DNA of 64,000 bases from Blasia pusilla (Eukaryota; Marchantiophyta; Marchantiopsida; Blasiales), in NCBI GenBank assembly GCA_050084515.1, contig CM114272.1:47244001-47308000 (forward strand), written 5' to 3'. The position numbers and the translations under genes are program-made. Shown piece by piece: positions 11,190 to 19,730 of this stretch (the stretch's first letter is position 1; the number at the start of each line of letters is the position of its first letter). The notes under the pieces were generated by a model that worked only from the letters and a program-made list of their open reading frames with translations, was not told the origin of the DNA and ran no database searches.

Positions 11190-13013
11190 AAGAAAGAATG
11201 AGAGAGTGAGAGAGCTCTATAGGGGAGCTCGCTGGTCACTCGCTGTTTTTGTAGGTTGGGGACAATGTTCCCCGTTCAGCGGCTCATGGGAGTGCTCACC
11301 GGAGCAAGGGCTGCTTTGATTGTTCTTTGCATTTGCCGATTTTTTGTGTGGAAGAGTGGCGCGCGGAAGCACTGCCTAATTTTTTATAGGGATTGATTAT
11401 GGGGGTGGGTTGCCCCATGCCAATGCTCTCGGGAGCACCATGAAGCTTGCTGATTTGTATTTTTACAGGTTTTACATTTTGGTTGGGAGAAATCAGTGCG
11501 GAAGCACTGCCAAATTTTGTGTAGGAGAAAGAGACATTGGGCTTTACAATAGTCCTTGTCAATTTTTACTGGAATGTCCAATTCCAAATATTTTTTAATG
11601 CTGTTGTAGATCGTGAAGCTATGCAGGTTGTGCAACAAACGGTGTGCAATTTAAATTTGCGAATAAAAATTAATGGTCAATCTTGCAAAACTGCCATTGC
11701 TAGGCAATTTTTAGGGTTAAATTGTTCAAACCCTAAGCCGGCGGCGGTCGTCGCCGTCATAGTCATCGTCACCGTCAACGCTCCCCTTCGTCTGAAGATG
11801 ACACAGAAGAAGATCGAGGTGGTCTCTCACGTGGAGACCCTCGAAACCTCGCACCACTCGGGGTAAACCCTCCAGAGCTACTCTCAGGTCCACTACCTCG
11901 CCTCTCAAAGTCTTGAAAGGACGCCGTGATGGCCCTCATGCCCCTCTCACACGATCACTCTCAACCTCGCGAGTAATCCCTCAATCACTCATCCCAAACA
12001 TGCGGCACTCGATCTACACTCTCGCCCCCCAAGACGTGTAAAGTGCGGCAACAAGCGGTGTGGTGCGGAAAATCGACCACGTTATCATCTCATCGACAAC
12101 CTACCCTCAACTTCGGACATCCCACACAGGTCTATGTCCCCTAAACCACATACATAAATGATGCTCTCAACATCCACACACCCAATATCCCCAAATAAAC
12201 TACCAAAATCCCAGAATCCCTCACACGTGCAGGGTAAAGGACCAAAATGGGTAACCTGAACACATGTCAATGTCGCTCCTCAGCAACTGCAAATCTCGAC
12301 GCCAACTCGGTCGTGGAGATAACTCCTCCAATCAGCAAGTCATACTCCTCCCATACTGACGCTTCTTAAAACTCCTTGATGGACAGTACGGTTCCAGCGG
12401 AACGGTGCGGCGTTGCAGGCGGCACGGAAAGGCTACGAACGGCACAACCCTTGATCGTGGGATGCGGCACTCGGTGGCATACCCTCCTCAATCAACAATA
12501 AACCCACACTCTGCTCCATAATGATGGTGCGACTCTACGATCGAGATGGTGTGGTGCGGCCACGAGCGGCACGGGGCGGAAATCGGCGGCGCGTTGTGGC
12601 TACGAGCGTCACGACACGGTACTCAATCATCGTCAAGCGGCTACTAATCACAACATAGCAGCATGAAATCAAAACTCAAACACCATAACCAGAGGTCATC
12701 TACCATCACTGGTTGATGACGAAGCTGCGATGATGGTGGCGGCCAAACCAAAGTACGTGGTGGCGGCGCAAGTTAGAGAATCAACGGTGGTCGTGGCAGA
12801 CCCTCCACTTCGTAATGGCGGAAATGGCAACCAAAGGATGGACAACGGCCGAATGCAGCTCTGAGCAACGTTGGGCAACGGCAATGACCGACGGTGGCCG
12901 GTGGACTCAGACGATAATCGATGGCATCTGAGAAAAAGACGCGTTTCGCCAGAATCGAATGCCTTACTGGAGGTTCCATGTAGACACCTGTCCATGAGCA
13001 AGCATAGACATTG
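11190..13013 (+). other. retroelement 5' leader
   Basis: 1.8 kb between the 5' terminal repeat and the first recognisable Gag codon. It is more GC-rich from about 11740 onward, with recurring GTGCGG and ACGAGCGGC phrases at 12040-12620. No tRNA-complementary primer binding site was recognised next to the terminal repeat. A 109-codon frame at 11537-11866 has no recognisable domain. Part of this may be decayed N-terminal gag. Confidence 0.5.
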
Positions 13014-14110
13014 ATGGAGTTTGGGAGCACATCGCCAGACATTGTGAGTGGTCCTACCAGTTGGGCGTACGAGATGGACGATCGGGGTAGAGGACCGCGT
13101 AGGTTTTCAGGTGCAGTAGGCACGATTAAGTTGCACGATTTCATAGCAAAGTTTAGGAGTTGGTGCGACTCCCAACGGGCCAAGAACTCTAGAGAGTTCA
13201 ACTCGTTTATAGCATGGAACGGTATGTTCCAGCATTTAGAGGGGGCGCCCATGGAAGATTACCATGAGTTCTCTCAGAGATATGCATGTGAGATCGAGGC
13301 GTGGAGGCTCCACTATGACCCACATTATGTGTCATGGACGGAGCCGTTCCCAGATGAGGAGGAAGAGTCAGGAGACACTACTTCCTCTTCCACTAGTGAC
13401 ATTTTAGGAGGGGTCACTCGCACGGGAGCAGTTGCACTGTCTAGTCAGGTTTGTCCTAGGTTCAACCCTGTGGTTGAGTTCTTTGCTGAGTTGAGGGCGA
13501 GCTACCAGAGGGTACGGACGGAGAAGTTGCGGAGCATCCATGACTTCTAGAGACGCCTGGGTGAGAGTTTGCGTGAGGCTTGCACTCGCTTACGCCGGTT
13601 GATCAACGTCACTCAAGGGATGACAGAGGCTCAGGCTATCCAGTCATGGTACGCGATGCTAGGCCGGACCCTATGGACACACGTGCGCGAGGGGGTGCTT
13701 CTTATGAACACCTCCCCTACGTTGAGAGATGTTTTTAGGACCGCCAAGAACATTGAGCGCAACATGGCAGAGGAGAGGGTAGCCACCATGGGTTCTGGGC
13801 GAGAGCAGTCACGATTGTCTGCACTACCTGTGCAGCAACATGGACTCCGAGATAGGTCAACTATGGCACCACAAGCTTAGGGAGGATATTGGGAGGTCGT
13901 GCCATAGAGACCTACGCCTTCATATACGTCTCAGCAGCAGCCGCCTACTATTACTTGTTGGTCATGTGGTGGAGCCCATCATCAGCGCGATTGCACTCGT
14001 CACGGTCATGGACGTGTGCCTCAGCATGGAGGTGGAGATGGTGCTGCACCAGGAGGTTATCAGAGTGACTATTGTCAAAAGTAGGTCATACACGCCCCAA
14101 GTGTTTTAGT
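13014..14110 (+). pseudogene. Gag with zinc knuckle, decayed
   Basis: The frame starting ATG 13014 encodes a Gag-like protein: a capsid-type segment with FIAWNGMFQHLEGAPMEDYH and, after a stop, IQSWYAMLGRTLWTHVREGV. It ends in a CX2CX3HX4C zinc knuckle (CWSCGGAHHQRDC from 13956) that would bind the element's RNA. In-frame TAG stops lie at 13548, 13878, 13905 and 14082, each where glutamine (CAG) would read naturally. A frame shift near 14080 joins a second, damaged knuckle (GHTRPKC). Upstream TAG at 13005 leaves the true N-terminus open. Confidence 0.75.
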
Positions 14111-15078
14111 TTACATCTTGAGTTACGTCCGGACCGAGGGCTAGAGAGGGCACCAGAGCGAGTAGCCGGTCTGGGTGGGCCTAAAGATCATGCACCAGGT
14201 GGTCCCGTTGGGGGACGAGGAGCTAGAGTTGCCCGATAGGGTGGTGGAGCTGCACATGGAGGAGGAAGAGTCCTACCACCTAGACGCGTTGAGGGAGATG
14301 CCGGGCGTGAGGCTAGGATGGCTGCTGAGATACATCAGCTACAGGAGCAGATTGCCGCTATGGCATTGAGATTACCCAATGCCGGATCCGTGACATCGAC
14401 ATCATATGGAGCAGCCAGAGATATGGAGGATCCTGGTTGGATGTGCGGGGTTGCCCAGTTGGAGGCAACCGCAGTTGTGACGTGTGGAGCAGCCGCAGAG
14501 TTGGATCCACAGCGAGGGGAAGCCAGGAAATAGACTAGGCTTCCTCAGTCTTTCACGTTGTCCAAGTCAATGAGGACCCCATCGATGGGTCCTTATCAGA
14601 GTTCCTGGAGAGTTGGTGACGTTGTTGGTGTGCAGGCACGGAGGACGATGGGAGAAGAAAGTGCGACGACTCCTATTGTTGATGCTCAGGAGGGACATGT
14701 GTCGAGCAGGTTGTTGGGGGTGGCCACCATTGTGTACCACGCTCCTTTATTTTCTGCTTCCGATGTTATGACGTTGGGGGGTACGCCGGCCGAGGCTTTT
14801 CGGCTGGCCGCTGCGCTATGTGAGCGTGGAGTTGGAGTTCCTGCATCACGTTTAGAGGTGATTGCAGAGGAAGTGATGGACCTGCCCTTGGAGCGGATGC
14901 TCGGGCCGTCCACGTCAGATTCATGGCAAGCTGCGTTTGCTAGGATGGCGGAGATGCCCGCTAGACCCGCGATAGAGCGTGCCATGGCTTCTCTTGGTGT
15001 TGTGTTGTTGGATAATTGAGAAGAGGTCTTCCAGTTGGTGAGTCCCGGAGGTAGAGCTTTTAGTCCGCAACGCGTCTA
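14111..15078 (+). pseudogene. Gag-Pol linker region, decayed
   Basis: It continues in the frame entered near 14084. It includes a helical, possibly coiled-coil stretch (EIHQLQEQIAAMALRL near 14325), then low-complexity Gly/Ala/Arg-rich sequence, then a helical block (FRLAAALCERGVGVPASRLE) of about 153 codons at 14558-15019. Stops TAG at 14237 and 14531 and TGA at 15017 interrupt the frame. I do not recognise a named domain. It probably belongs to the polyprotein between nucleocapsid and protease. Confidence 0.5.
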
Positions 15079-15450
15079 GTTGGATTTAGGAGGGTAACCC
15101 TTGATGTTGGGGAAAGCGTAATTCAGAGGATTGGGCTTGACCAGAGCCGATGTGGAGCGTTGTCCATTCCGGATACAGAAATCCTTGGGTGGAGCAAGTA
15201 CCACACAGTATGTGACTCGACAAGAGGTTGTGGTGAGGATTCGCCCGGGACATCCTGCAGATGAGTCAATGGTGCGAGCCAAGGCGATAGTGACTGATGC
15301 AGAGTCCTACAACGTCTTGGTTGGTGGAGCAGTGTTATACCCGATGGGGTTTTCCCTGGATTACTAGGAAGAGTCGGCGTCCTAGATACCAGGATGGCAG
15401 TCAGGTGATGGGCGGCTTAGCTCATTACCCGTTTGATTCACATGTGGAGT
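15079..15450 (+). pseudogene. retropepsin-like protease remnant
   Basis: A short frame-1 stretch (VTLDVGESVIQRIGL, 15094-15138) may be the damaged aspartic-protease active-site region, where Asp-Thr/Ser-Gly is expected but Asp-Val-Gly stands. The next frame continues with TRADVERCPFRIQ and, at about 15290-15364, SYNVLVGGAVLYPMGFSLDY, the kind of sequence that follows the flap and closes the protease in Ty3-type polyproteins. Stops TAG 15365, TAG 15383 and TGA 15434 follow. Assignment to protease rests mainly on position between Gag and Pol. Confidence 0.5.
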
Positions 15451-16743
15451 GATCGAGCAACGGTCAGGAGAGATGGCGACCTTAGCAGCATTTAGCAATG
15501 CCATCACTTGGCCTAGTGATTTGATTGAGGGACATGTCCATGCACAAGATATTCCCATTCTTGAAATTTCTATGGAGAGGAGTGTTATGGTAGCCGCATC
15601 ATTCCGAGGAGGAGAGGTGCCGCTGTGGGGCTCGACTGAGGAGCTTCGACGATTGGCAGATGAGCACGTGCAAACCGCGTGGAGCGAGGTGTTTGCACCG
15701 GAGCATGACAGGTCTAAGGAACCCGAGGTAGCAGGGAGTGCTACGATGACATCCTTGGATACCACACCCACTGTGTGGTGTACCCCGGAGGAGGGTATTC
15801 GAGTGTTAGATCTCTTTGGAGGGATTAGCACCGTGTTAGTTGTTGTTTTGTACAACAGTACCTGTATGTGGAGAGTGATAATGTTGCAAGGCGCATCTCA
15901 CTACGACATGTGGCGCAGTTACGCCTAAGTTTTCTCGAATTATTGTCTGCGTCAGCGGTACAGAGATACGAGAGTTCCCTACCAAGGGATATTTCGTTGT
16001 TGGGGGCCCAAGACTTAGAGCGGGTAGGGAAAATTGATTTGGTTATTTCTAGTTGGCCATGTCAAGGCCAATCGAGTGTTGGACGAGGCAGCGAGTTGGC
16101 TGATACTCAGTCTGGGTTGTTTTTGGAGATGTTGAGGGTCTTACTGTAGTTGCAGTAGCACCAGTCTCGTTCTCCAGCCAACATTTTGGAGAATGTGCCC
16201 ATCTTAGGAGACTCCAGGTCATGGGTGGTGATGAGTGCTCATCAAGTGCGTGCTTGGATCGGCCCTGTAGTGTTCTTGGATGCGGCGAGTGTAGGTTCTA
16301 GAGCCCATTGCCCGCGTCTATGGTGGACCAACTTGGTGCCCCATACGGTGTTACGGAGGGCGTATGCGAGAGTGGAGCGCCCCTCCCATTTGTTAGTGGA
16401 TTCCATTCTGGTTCTAGGTCGTTGATCACAGGCAGTGAGGCACGATGATCGACCACCGTTGATTGTGGTCAACAAGGTAGGCAGGCCGCGGGCAGCCTTT
16501 TCCACGTTTGTGAGTTTTCTCGCTTCCTATGCATATAAGGAGGCCGATCCTGGCTTGGTTTGGGATGACCAGGTTCAGAGGTTGGTAGAGCTCAATGCCA
16601 ACGAAAGAGAGCGGGCGATGGGATTTCCCCTAGGAGTGACGGCAGTCCCGTCAGTATCAGAGGCATCACGACGCCATGTCTTGAGTCAGGCGATGGACCT
16701 GAACTGCTTAACATGGATCTTCAACTTTGGAGTGGCTAAGTAG
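15449..16743 (+). pseudogene. retroelement-borne cytosine-5 DNA methyltransferase (DNMT3/DRM-like)
   Basis: After about 110 linker codons the conserved motifs of a C5-cytosine methyltransferase appear in order. SAM-binding motif I is RVLDLFGGIST near 15800. Acidic motif II (YVESDN) lies near 15865. Motif IV is SWPCQGQSS, with the catalytic Cys codon at 16060-16062. Motif VI is ILENVP near 16180-16200. A motif VIII-like SRAHCPRLWWTNL lies near 16300, and ERERAMGFPLGV, the C-terminal block of DNMT3-type enzymes, near 16600. It would transfer methyl from SAM to cytosine C5. It is in the same frame as the downstream reverse transcriptase, so it is a polyprotein domain, not a passenger gene. A frame shift near 15850 and stops TAG 16147, TAG 16159, TGA 16423 and TAG 16741 kill it. 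An expected Arg in motif VIII reads Cys (CGC to TGC). Confidence 0.88.
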
Positions 16744-17070
16744 CGTCGAATGAGATCGGGACAGATCACAACGATTGCATTGGTGAGCCCCATGCCTACC
16801 GAGACGGTGGAGATAGTGGCTGGGGGCAAGACCCGAGAAGATCGACACACCAAGGGAGATCGAAAGAGACACCCTTGGACTTCTTGGGATGTTTTGCAGG
16901 TACGCCAGGAGATGATAGCCACAACATCGAGCGTGGTTTGGGGCAGTGCATGTGGAGGAGATCAGAGTTTGCAGTTGGCTGCAATAGAGCGGTCGAGTGT
17001 TGTTGTTCGAGACGGGGTTGCACCATAGCAACCACTCATATTCACGTCGGAGAGTCCTACCGTAGTCACG
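16744..17070 (+). pseudogene. polyprotein linker between methyltransferase and RT
   Basis: The methyltransferase frame continues after TAG 16741 for about 95 codons without a recognisable domain, then TAG 17026, then enters reverse transcriptase. The unbroken frame across this linker shows methyltransferase and RT to be parts of one ancestral open reading frame. The sequence is polar and basic with no obvious membrane or zinc motif. Confidence 0.55.
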
Positions 17071-17943
17071 ATGGAGACTTGGGAGCCAGATATGGGCCCT
17101 AAGTGGACAGGAGGAGAGCGGCGCCGAATACATCAGTTCCTCAAGAGTTATAGGAGTTGCTGTGCGTTTAGCATGGAGGATTTGGGTACGCTGAAGGGAC
17201 CGGGGATCCGCATTGAGTTGTCGAGTGAGACGCCGATCTTCCGACGACCCTACAGGTACAATGATATGGAGAGGGCTCTAATTCAGAGTAGGATCCAGGA
17301 CTTGGTTGGAGCAGGACTAGTGGAGATGTCGCATGGGGAGTATGCATCTGCCACTATCATGCCCGCCAAGAAGGATGTGCATGGCAACTAGATGGATAGG
17401 CCGATGTGTGGGGATTACCGACCTATCAATCAGCAGATGAAGTCCAATAAGTATGCCATGCCCACCCGTGAGGAGATCTTTGATGCGATTGGTCACGCAA
17501 AGGTTTTCACTTCATTGGATTTGCGAGCCGGATACCATCAGCTGCCTATCAGATTGGAGGACAGGCAGAAGACGACATTTTGGGGCATCAATCCTCACGG
17601 GAAGGATTGTTTGTACTTGTGGCGATTCTTACCATTTGGGTTAAAGAACGCCCCAGCTGATTTTCAGAGGGTCATGGATAGGATCTTGGCTGGTCTAGAT
17701 TCTGCTAGGTGTTATATTGATGACATCGTAGTCTTTAGCGCCACGGTTGAGGAGCATGACCAACATCTAGAGGAGGTGTTTGGACGATTGCAATTACATG
17801 GGCTAAAGCTACATCCAGGCAAGTGCAAGTTCTTCTATGACCAGATAGAGTACTCGGGTCATACAATATACCCAAGGGGCCTTGGTGTTCAACAGACAAA
17901 GGTAGAAGCTATCTCACACATTCCACGCCCTACAGACGTTTGA
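17071..17943 (+). pseudogene. Ty3/gypsy reverse transcriptase, decayed
   Basis: The classical Ty3-type RT is readable in one frame. First come the fingers (SSETPIFRRPYRYND, LVEMSHGEYASATIMPAKKD). Palm motifs follow as CGDYRPIN, VFTSLDLRAGYHQLPI and RFLPFGLKNAPADFQRVMD. The catalytic box is CYIDDIVVFS near 17710, with both Asp residues present, and the thumb start is HPGKCKFF. It would copy element RNA into cDNA. One stop interrupts it (TAG 17389, where Trp is expected). It ends at TGA 17941 in HIPRPTDV, which normally leads to the RT connection and RNase H; those are missing here, so the break is an internal deletion. Confidence 0.92.
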
Positions 17944-18628
17944 CAAAGCGAGTGAGGGAGTAGCTTATGACCATCGCACCACTTCGCGAGATCATCCCGA
18001 GGCGGATGGATTAGCGGAGAGAGTTGTGTAGATAGTGAAGAGGGATTTACGCAAGTATGGCTTGCAAAGAGGTCACCTAGGAGATTGGGACCTCCAGTTG
18101 CCCTGGTTGCCGATTGGGTACAGATCCAGCAGGCAGGCATCCTTAGCGTCTTTTTCACCGTACTTGCTATTTTATGGCCGAGAGCCAAATTTACCTGCGG
18201 CCATTCATCGAGATGCTCGTGAGGTGCTGACCCTTGATGACCGAGATGTATGGATGCGAGCATGTTCTCACAGGGCTGAGTTGTTTCGGAGAGTGATGCC
18301 CATGGCGTTCGAGAACTTGGCAATTGCGCAGCATCGGGATACGTTGAGGTATGCGACTATTTAGGGTGGTGGTTATCGACCAACTATCTTGAGGTTTCAT
18401 CAGGGAGAGTATGTCTACTTGCAACAAATGGCATCGACGACGTTGGATGTGACTGCAGGGCGCACTATCCTGAGAGTGGGTGACGTTTTGCCATCCGGTA
18501 TTCTCTTGCTGGAGGAACGCGATGGTATGGTATGGAAGGACCATGTGCGTAATTGTGCGCCATGTCACCTTCCTAACATTGATGGTATAGTAGATCTGAG
18601 CTTAGTAGTAGTTCCTGCATGCTTGCGT
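17944..18628 (+). pseudogene. integrase C-terminal part, decayed
   Basis: From about 17972, in a frame different from RT, the end of a DDE integrase core is read: HPEADGLAERVV, where the Glu is the likely third catalytic acid, then GHLGDWDLQLPWL and SPYLLFYGREPNLPAAI, then the C-terminal DNA-binding part (RFHQGEYVYLQQ, VLPSGILLLEERDG, DHVRNCAPCHLP). The HHCC zinc domain and the two catalytic Asp residues are absent, so about 1-1.5 kb covering RNase H and N-terminal integrase has been lost. Stops TAG 18029 and TAG 18362 interrupt it. Confidence 0.85.
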
Positions 18629-18763
18629 TGTATGTTGTGTGGTTCAGCCCGTGGTGCGGCCACGATGCTAGTTTGTGATGGATGTTCGAGAGGTTGGCAT
18701 ATGGCATGTTTGAGGCCACCTCTCACTAGGGTTCCTCGGGGATGATGGGTGTGTCCCACATAT
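18629..18763 (+). pseudogene. PHD finger at polyprotein C-terminus
   Basis: Directly after the integrase C-terminus, in frame, comes a Cys4-His-Cys3 pattern: CMLCG at 18629, then LVCDGCSRGWHMACLRPPL and VP.G.W.C. This is the PHD signature (two Cys pairs, H-X2-C, then PPL..VP.G.W.C), about 45 residues. PHD fingers read histone H3 tails. Here it sits where many Ty3 elements carry a chromodomain, so a role in choosing chromatin for integration is a reasonable inference. TGA at 18743 and a final Cys changed to Tyr (TAT 18761-18763) inactivate it. Confidence 0.82.
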
Positions 18764-18956
18764 ACATAGAGGAGATACTAGGTAGGTTTTGATTATGACT
18801 TTTTTTGTGACATTGATGACAGGAAGGCGTCTAACGATGGGGCCACATGAGCACCCGGCCTTCTTGCTCTTAGCGTCCGAGAAATGTATGTCATGGTAGG
18901 TAGGGATAGATGGCTATCTGGAGTTAGAGGGACCTAACCACCAGTTAGGGGGACGA
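18764..18956 (+). other. retroelement 3' untranslated segment and polypurine tract
   Basis: Non-coding DNA between the PHD remnant and block A. The purine-rich run AGTTAGGGGGACGA near 18943-18956 lies immediately before TGGAGATATT, so it is a good candidate polypurine tract priming plus-strand cDNA, and TGGAG is then the expected LTR start. Confidence 0.6.
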
Positions 18957-19599
18957 TTGGAGATATTTTAGTACTTCTTGTCTCGTTGTTTGGATGTCAT
19001 GAGTTAGCATGGGATCGTGCGTGTTTGTGTGTGTGTTTGGTGACAACAATGTATGTTGTGTAGCGATGTGTATATCCACGACCATTGTCACGTCCTTTAG
19101 GATAAATCGGTGAGATCTAGTAGAGCGCCTTCGTGAGTAGTGGAGAACAAGCTCAGTAGGTCGAAGATGACGTGTTGAGGCTCCGCGAAACTTGAGAGAG
19201 CAAGTTTCCCCTTCGTTTCGGCTCATTTGGAGTCATATTGAGAAACTTACTATTTTAGGTAAGTACCATTTTGAGTATATGATCGACTTTCTATTTTTAG
19301 TAAGTGGCCCTTGACTTCCTACATCAGATCAAGAGCCAAGGAGGTGACTTGGGAGAATAGGTTACCATGGAGAGAGCTTGGGTGAGGGGAGGAGTATACC
19401 TCAAGGAGAGAGAGCTTGAGAGCTCATTCTCTCTTTGTTGAACCTCTTGGCATGAGGCGGCGGAGCTATGGTCCCTTGCCTTGTGAGTGTAACTCAAGCC
19501 TCTCATTAGGAGAATGGGTTTGGTTTGACATGAGAGAGAGTGCACATCTTTGAGAGCTATGGTGTGAGATGGTGTAGAGAGAGATTGGATCTTACTTTA
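18957..19599 (+). repeat. 3' long terminal repeat (blocks A+B)
   Basis: It starts with TG immediately after the polypurine tract. Block A (18957-19085) carries a GTGTGTGTG run. Block B (19086-19599) matches the 5' terminal repeat at 10674-11189. Total about 643 bp. Block A is absent from the 5' end of the element. Confidence 0.75.
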
Positions 19600-19725
19600 T
19601 CGGAGATATTTTAGTACTTCTTGTCTCGTTGTTTGGATGCCATAAGTTAGCATGGGATCGTGGGTGTTTGTGTGTGTGTTCGGTGACAGCGATGTTTGTT
19701 GTGTAGCGATGTGTATGCCCACGAC
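19600..19725 (+). repeat. second copy of LTR block A
   Basis: About 126 bp repeating block A (GGAGATATTTTAGTACTTCT onward) at roughly 93% by eye. It directly abuts the end of block B and stops at the ATTCT flank. It looks like the start of a second LTR joined end to end with the first. Confidence 0.8.
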
Positions 19726-19730
19726 ATTCT

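Larger units (their letters stand above)
10674..19725 (+). mobile_element. decayed Ty3/gypsy retrotransposon with DNMT and PHD domains
   Basis: A 9.05-kb element bounded by the direct repeat ATTCT (10669-10673 and 19726-19730), a plausible 5-bp target-site duplication. It holds long direct repeats at its ends, a polypurine tract near 18944, and one decayed polyprotein in the order Gag, zinc knuckle, protease remnant, cytosine-5 methyltransferase, Ty3-type reverse transcriptase, integrase C-terminus, PHD finger. RNase H and most of integrase are missing. About twenty in-frame stops and several frame shifts make it non-functional. Block order is B (10674-11189), leader, coding, A (18957-19085), B (19086-19599), A' (19600-19725). 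If the LTR is A+B, this is a circular permutation of a two-LTR form. No primer binding site could be fixed. Confidence 0.85.

Noticed and set aside
14686-17133. Minus-strand open frames of 78-157 codons opposite the retroelement polyprotein
   Set aside because: They are complements of the plus-strand protease, methyltransferase and RT coding sequence and carry no domain of their own.
13011-18763. Reading the TAG codons as recoded (readthrough) stops of a live element
   Set aside because: Stops are too many and scattered, TGA stops and frame shifts also occur, RNase H and most of integrase are deleted, and conserved Arg and Cys residues are lost. Decay explains it better.
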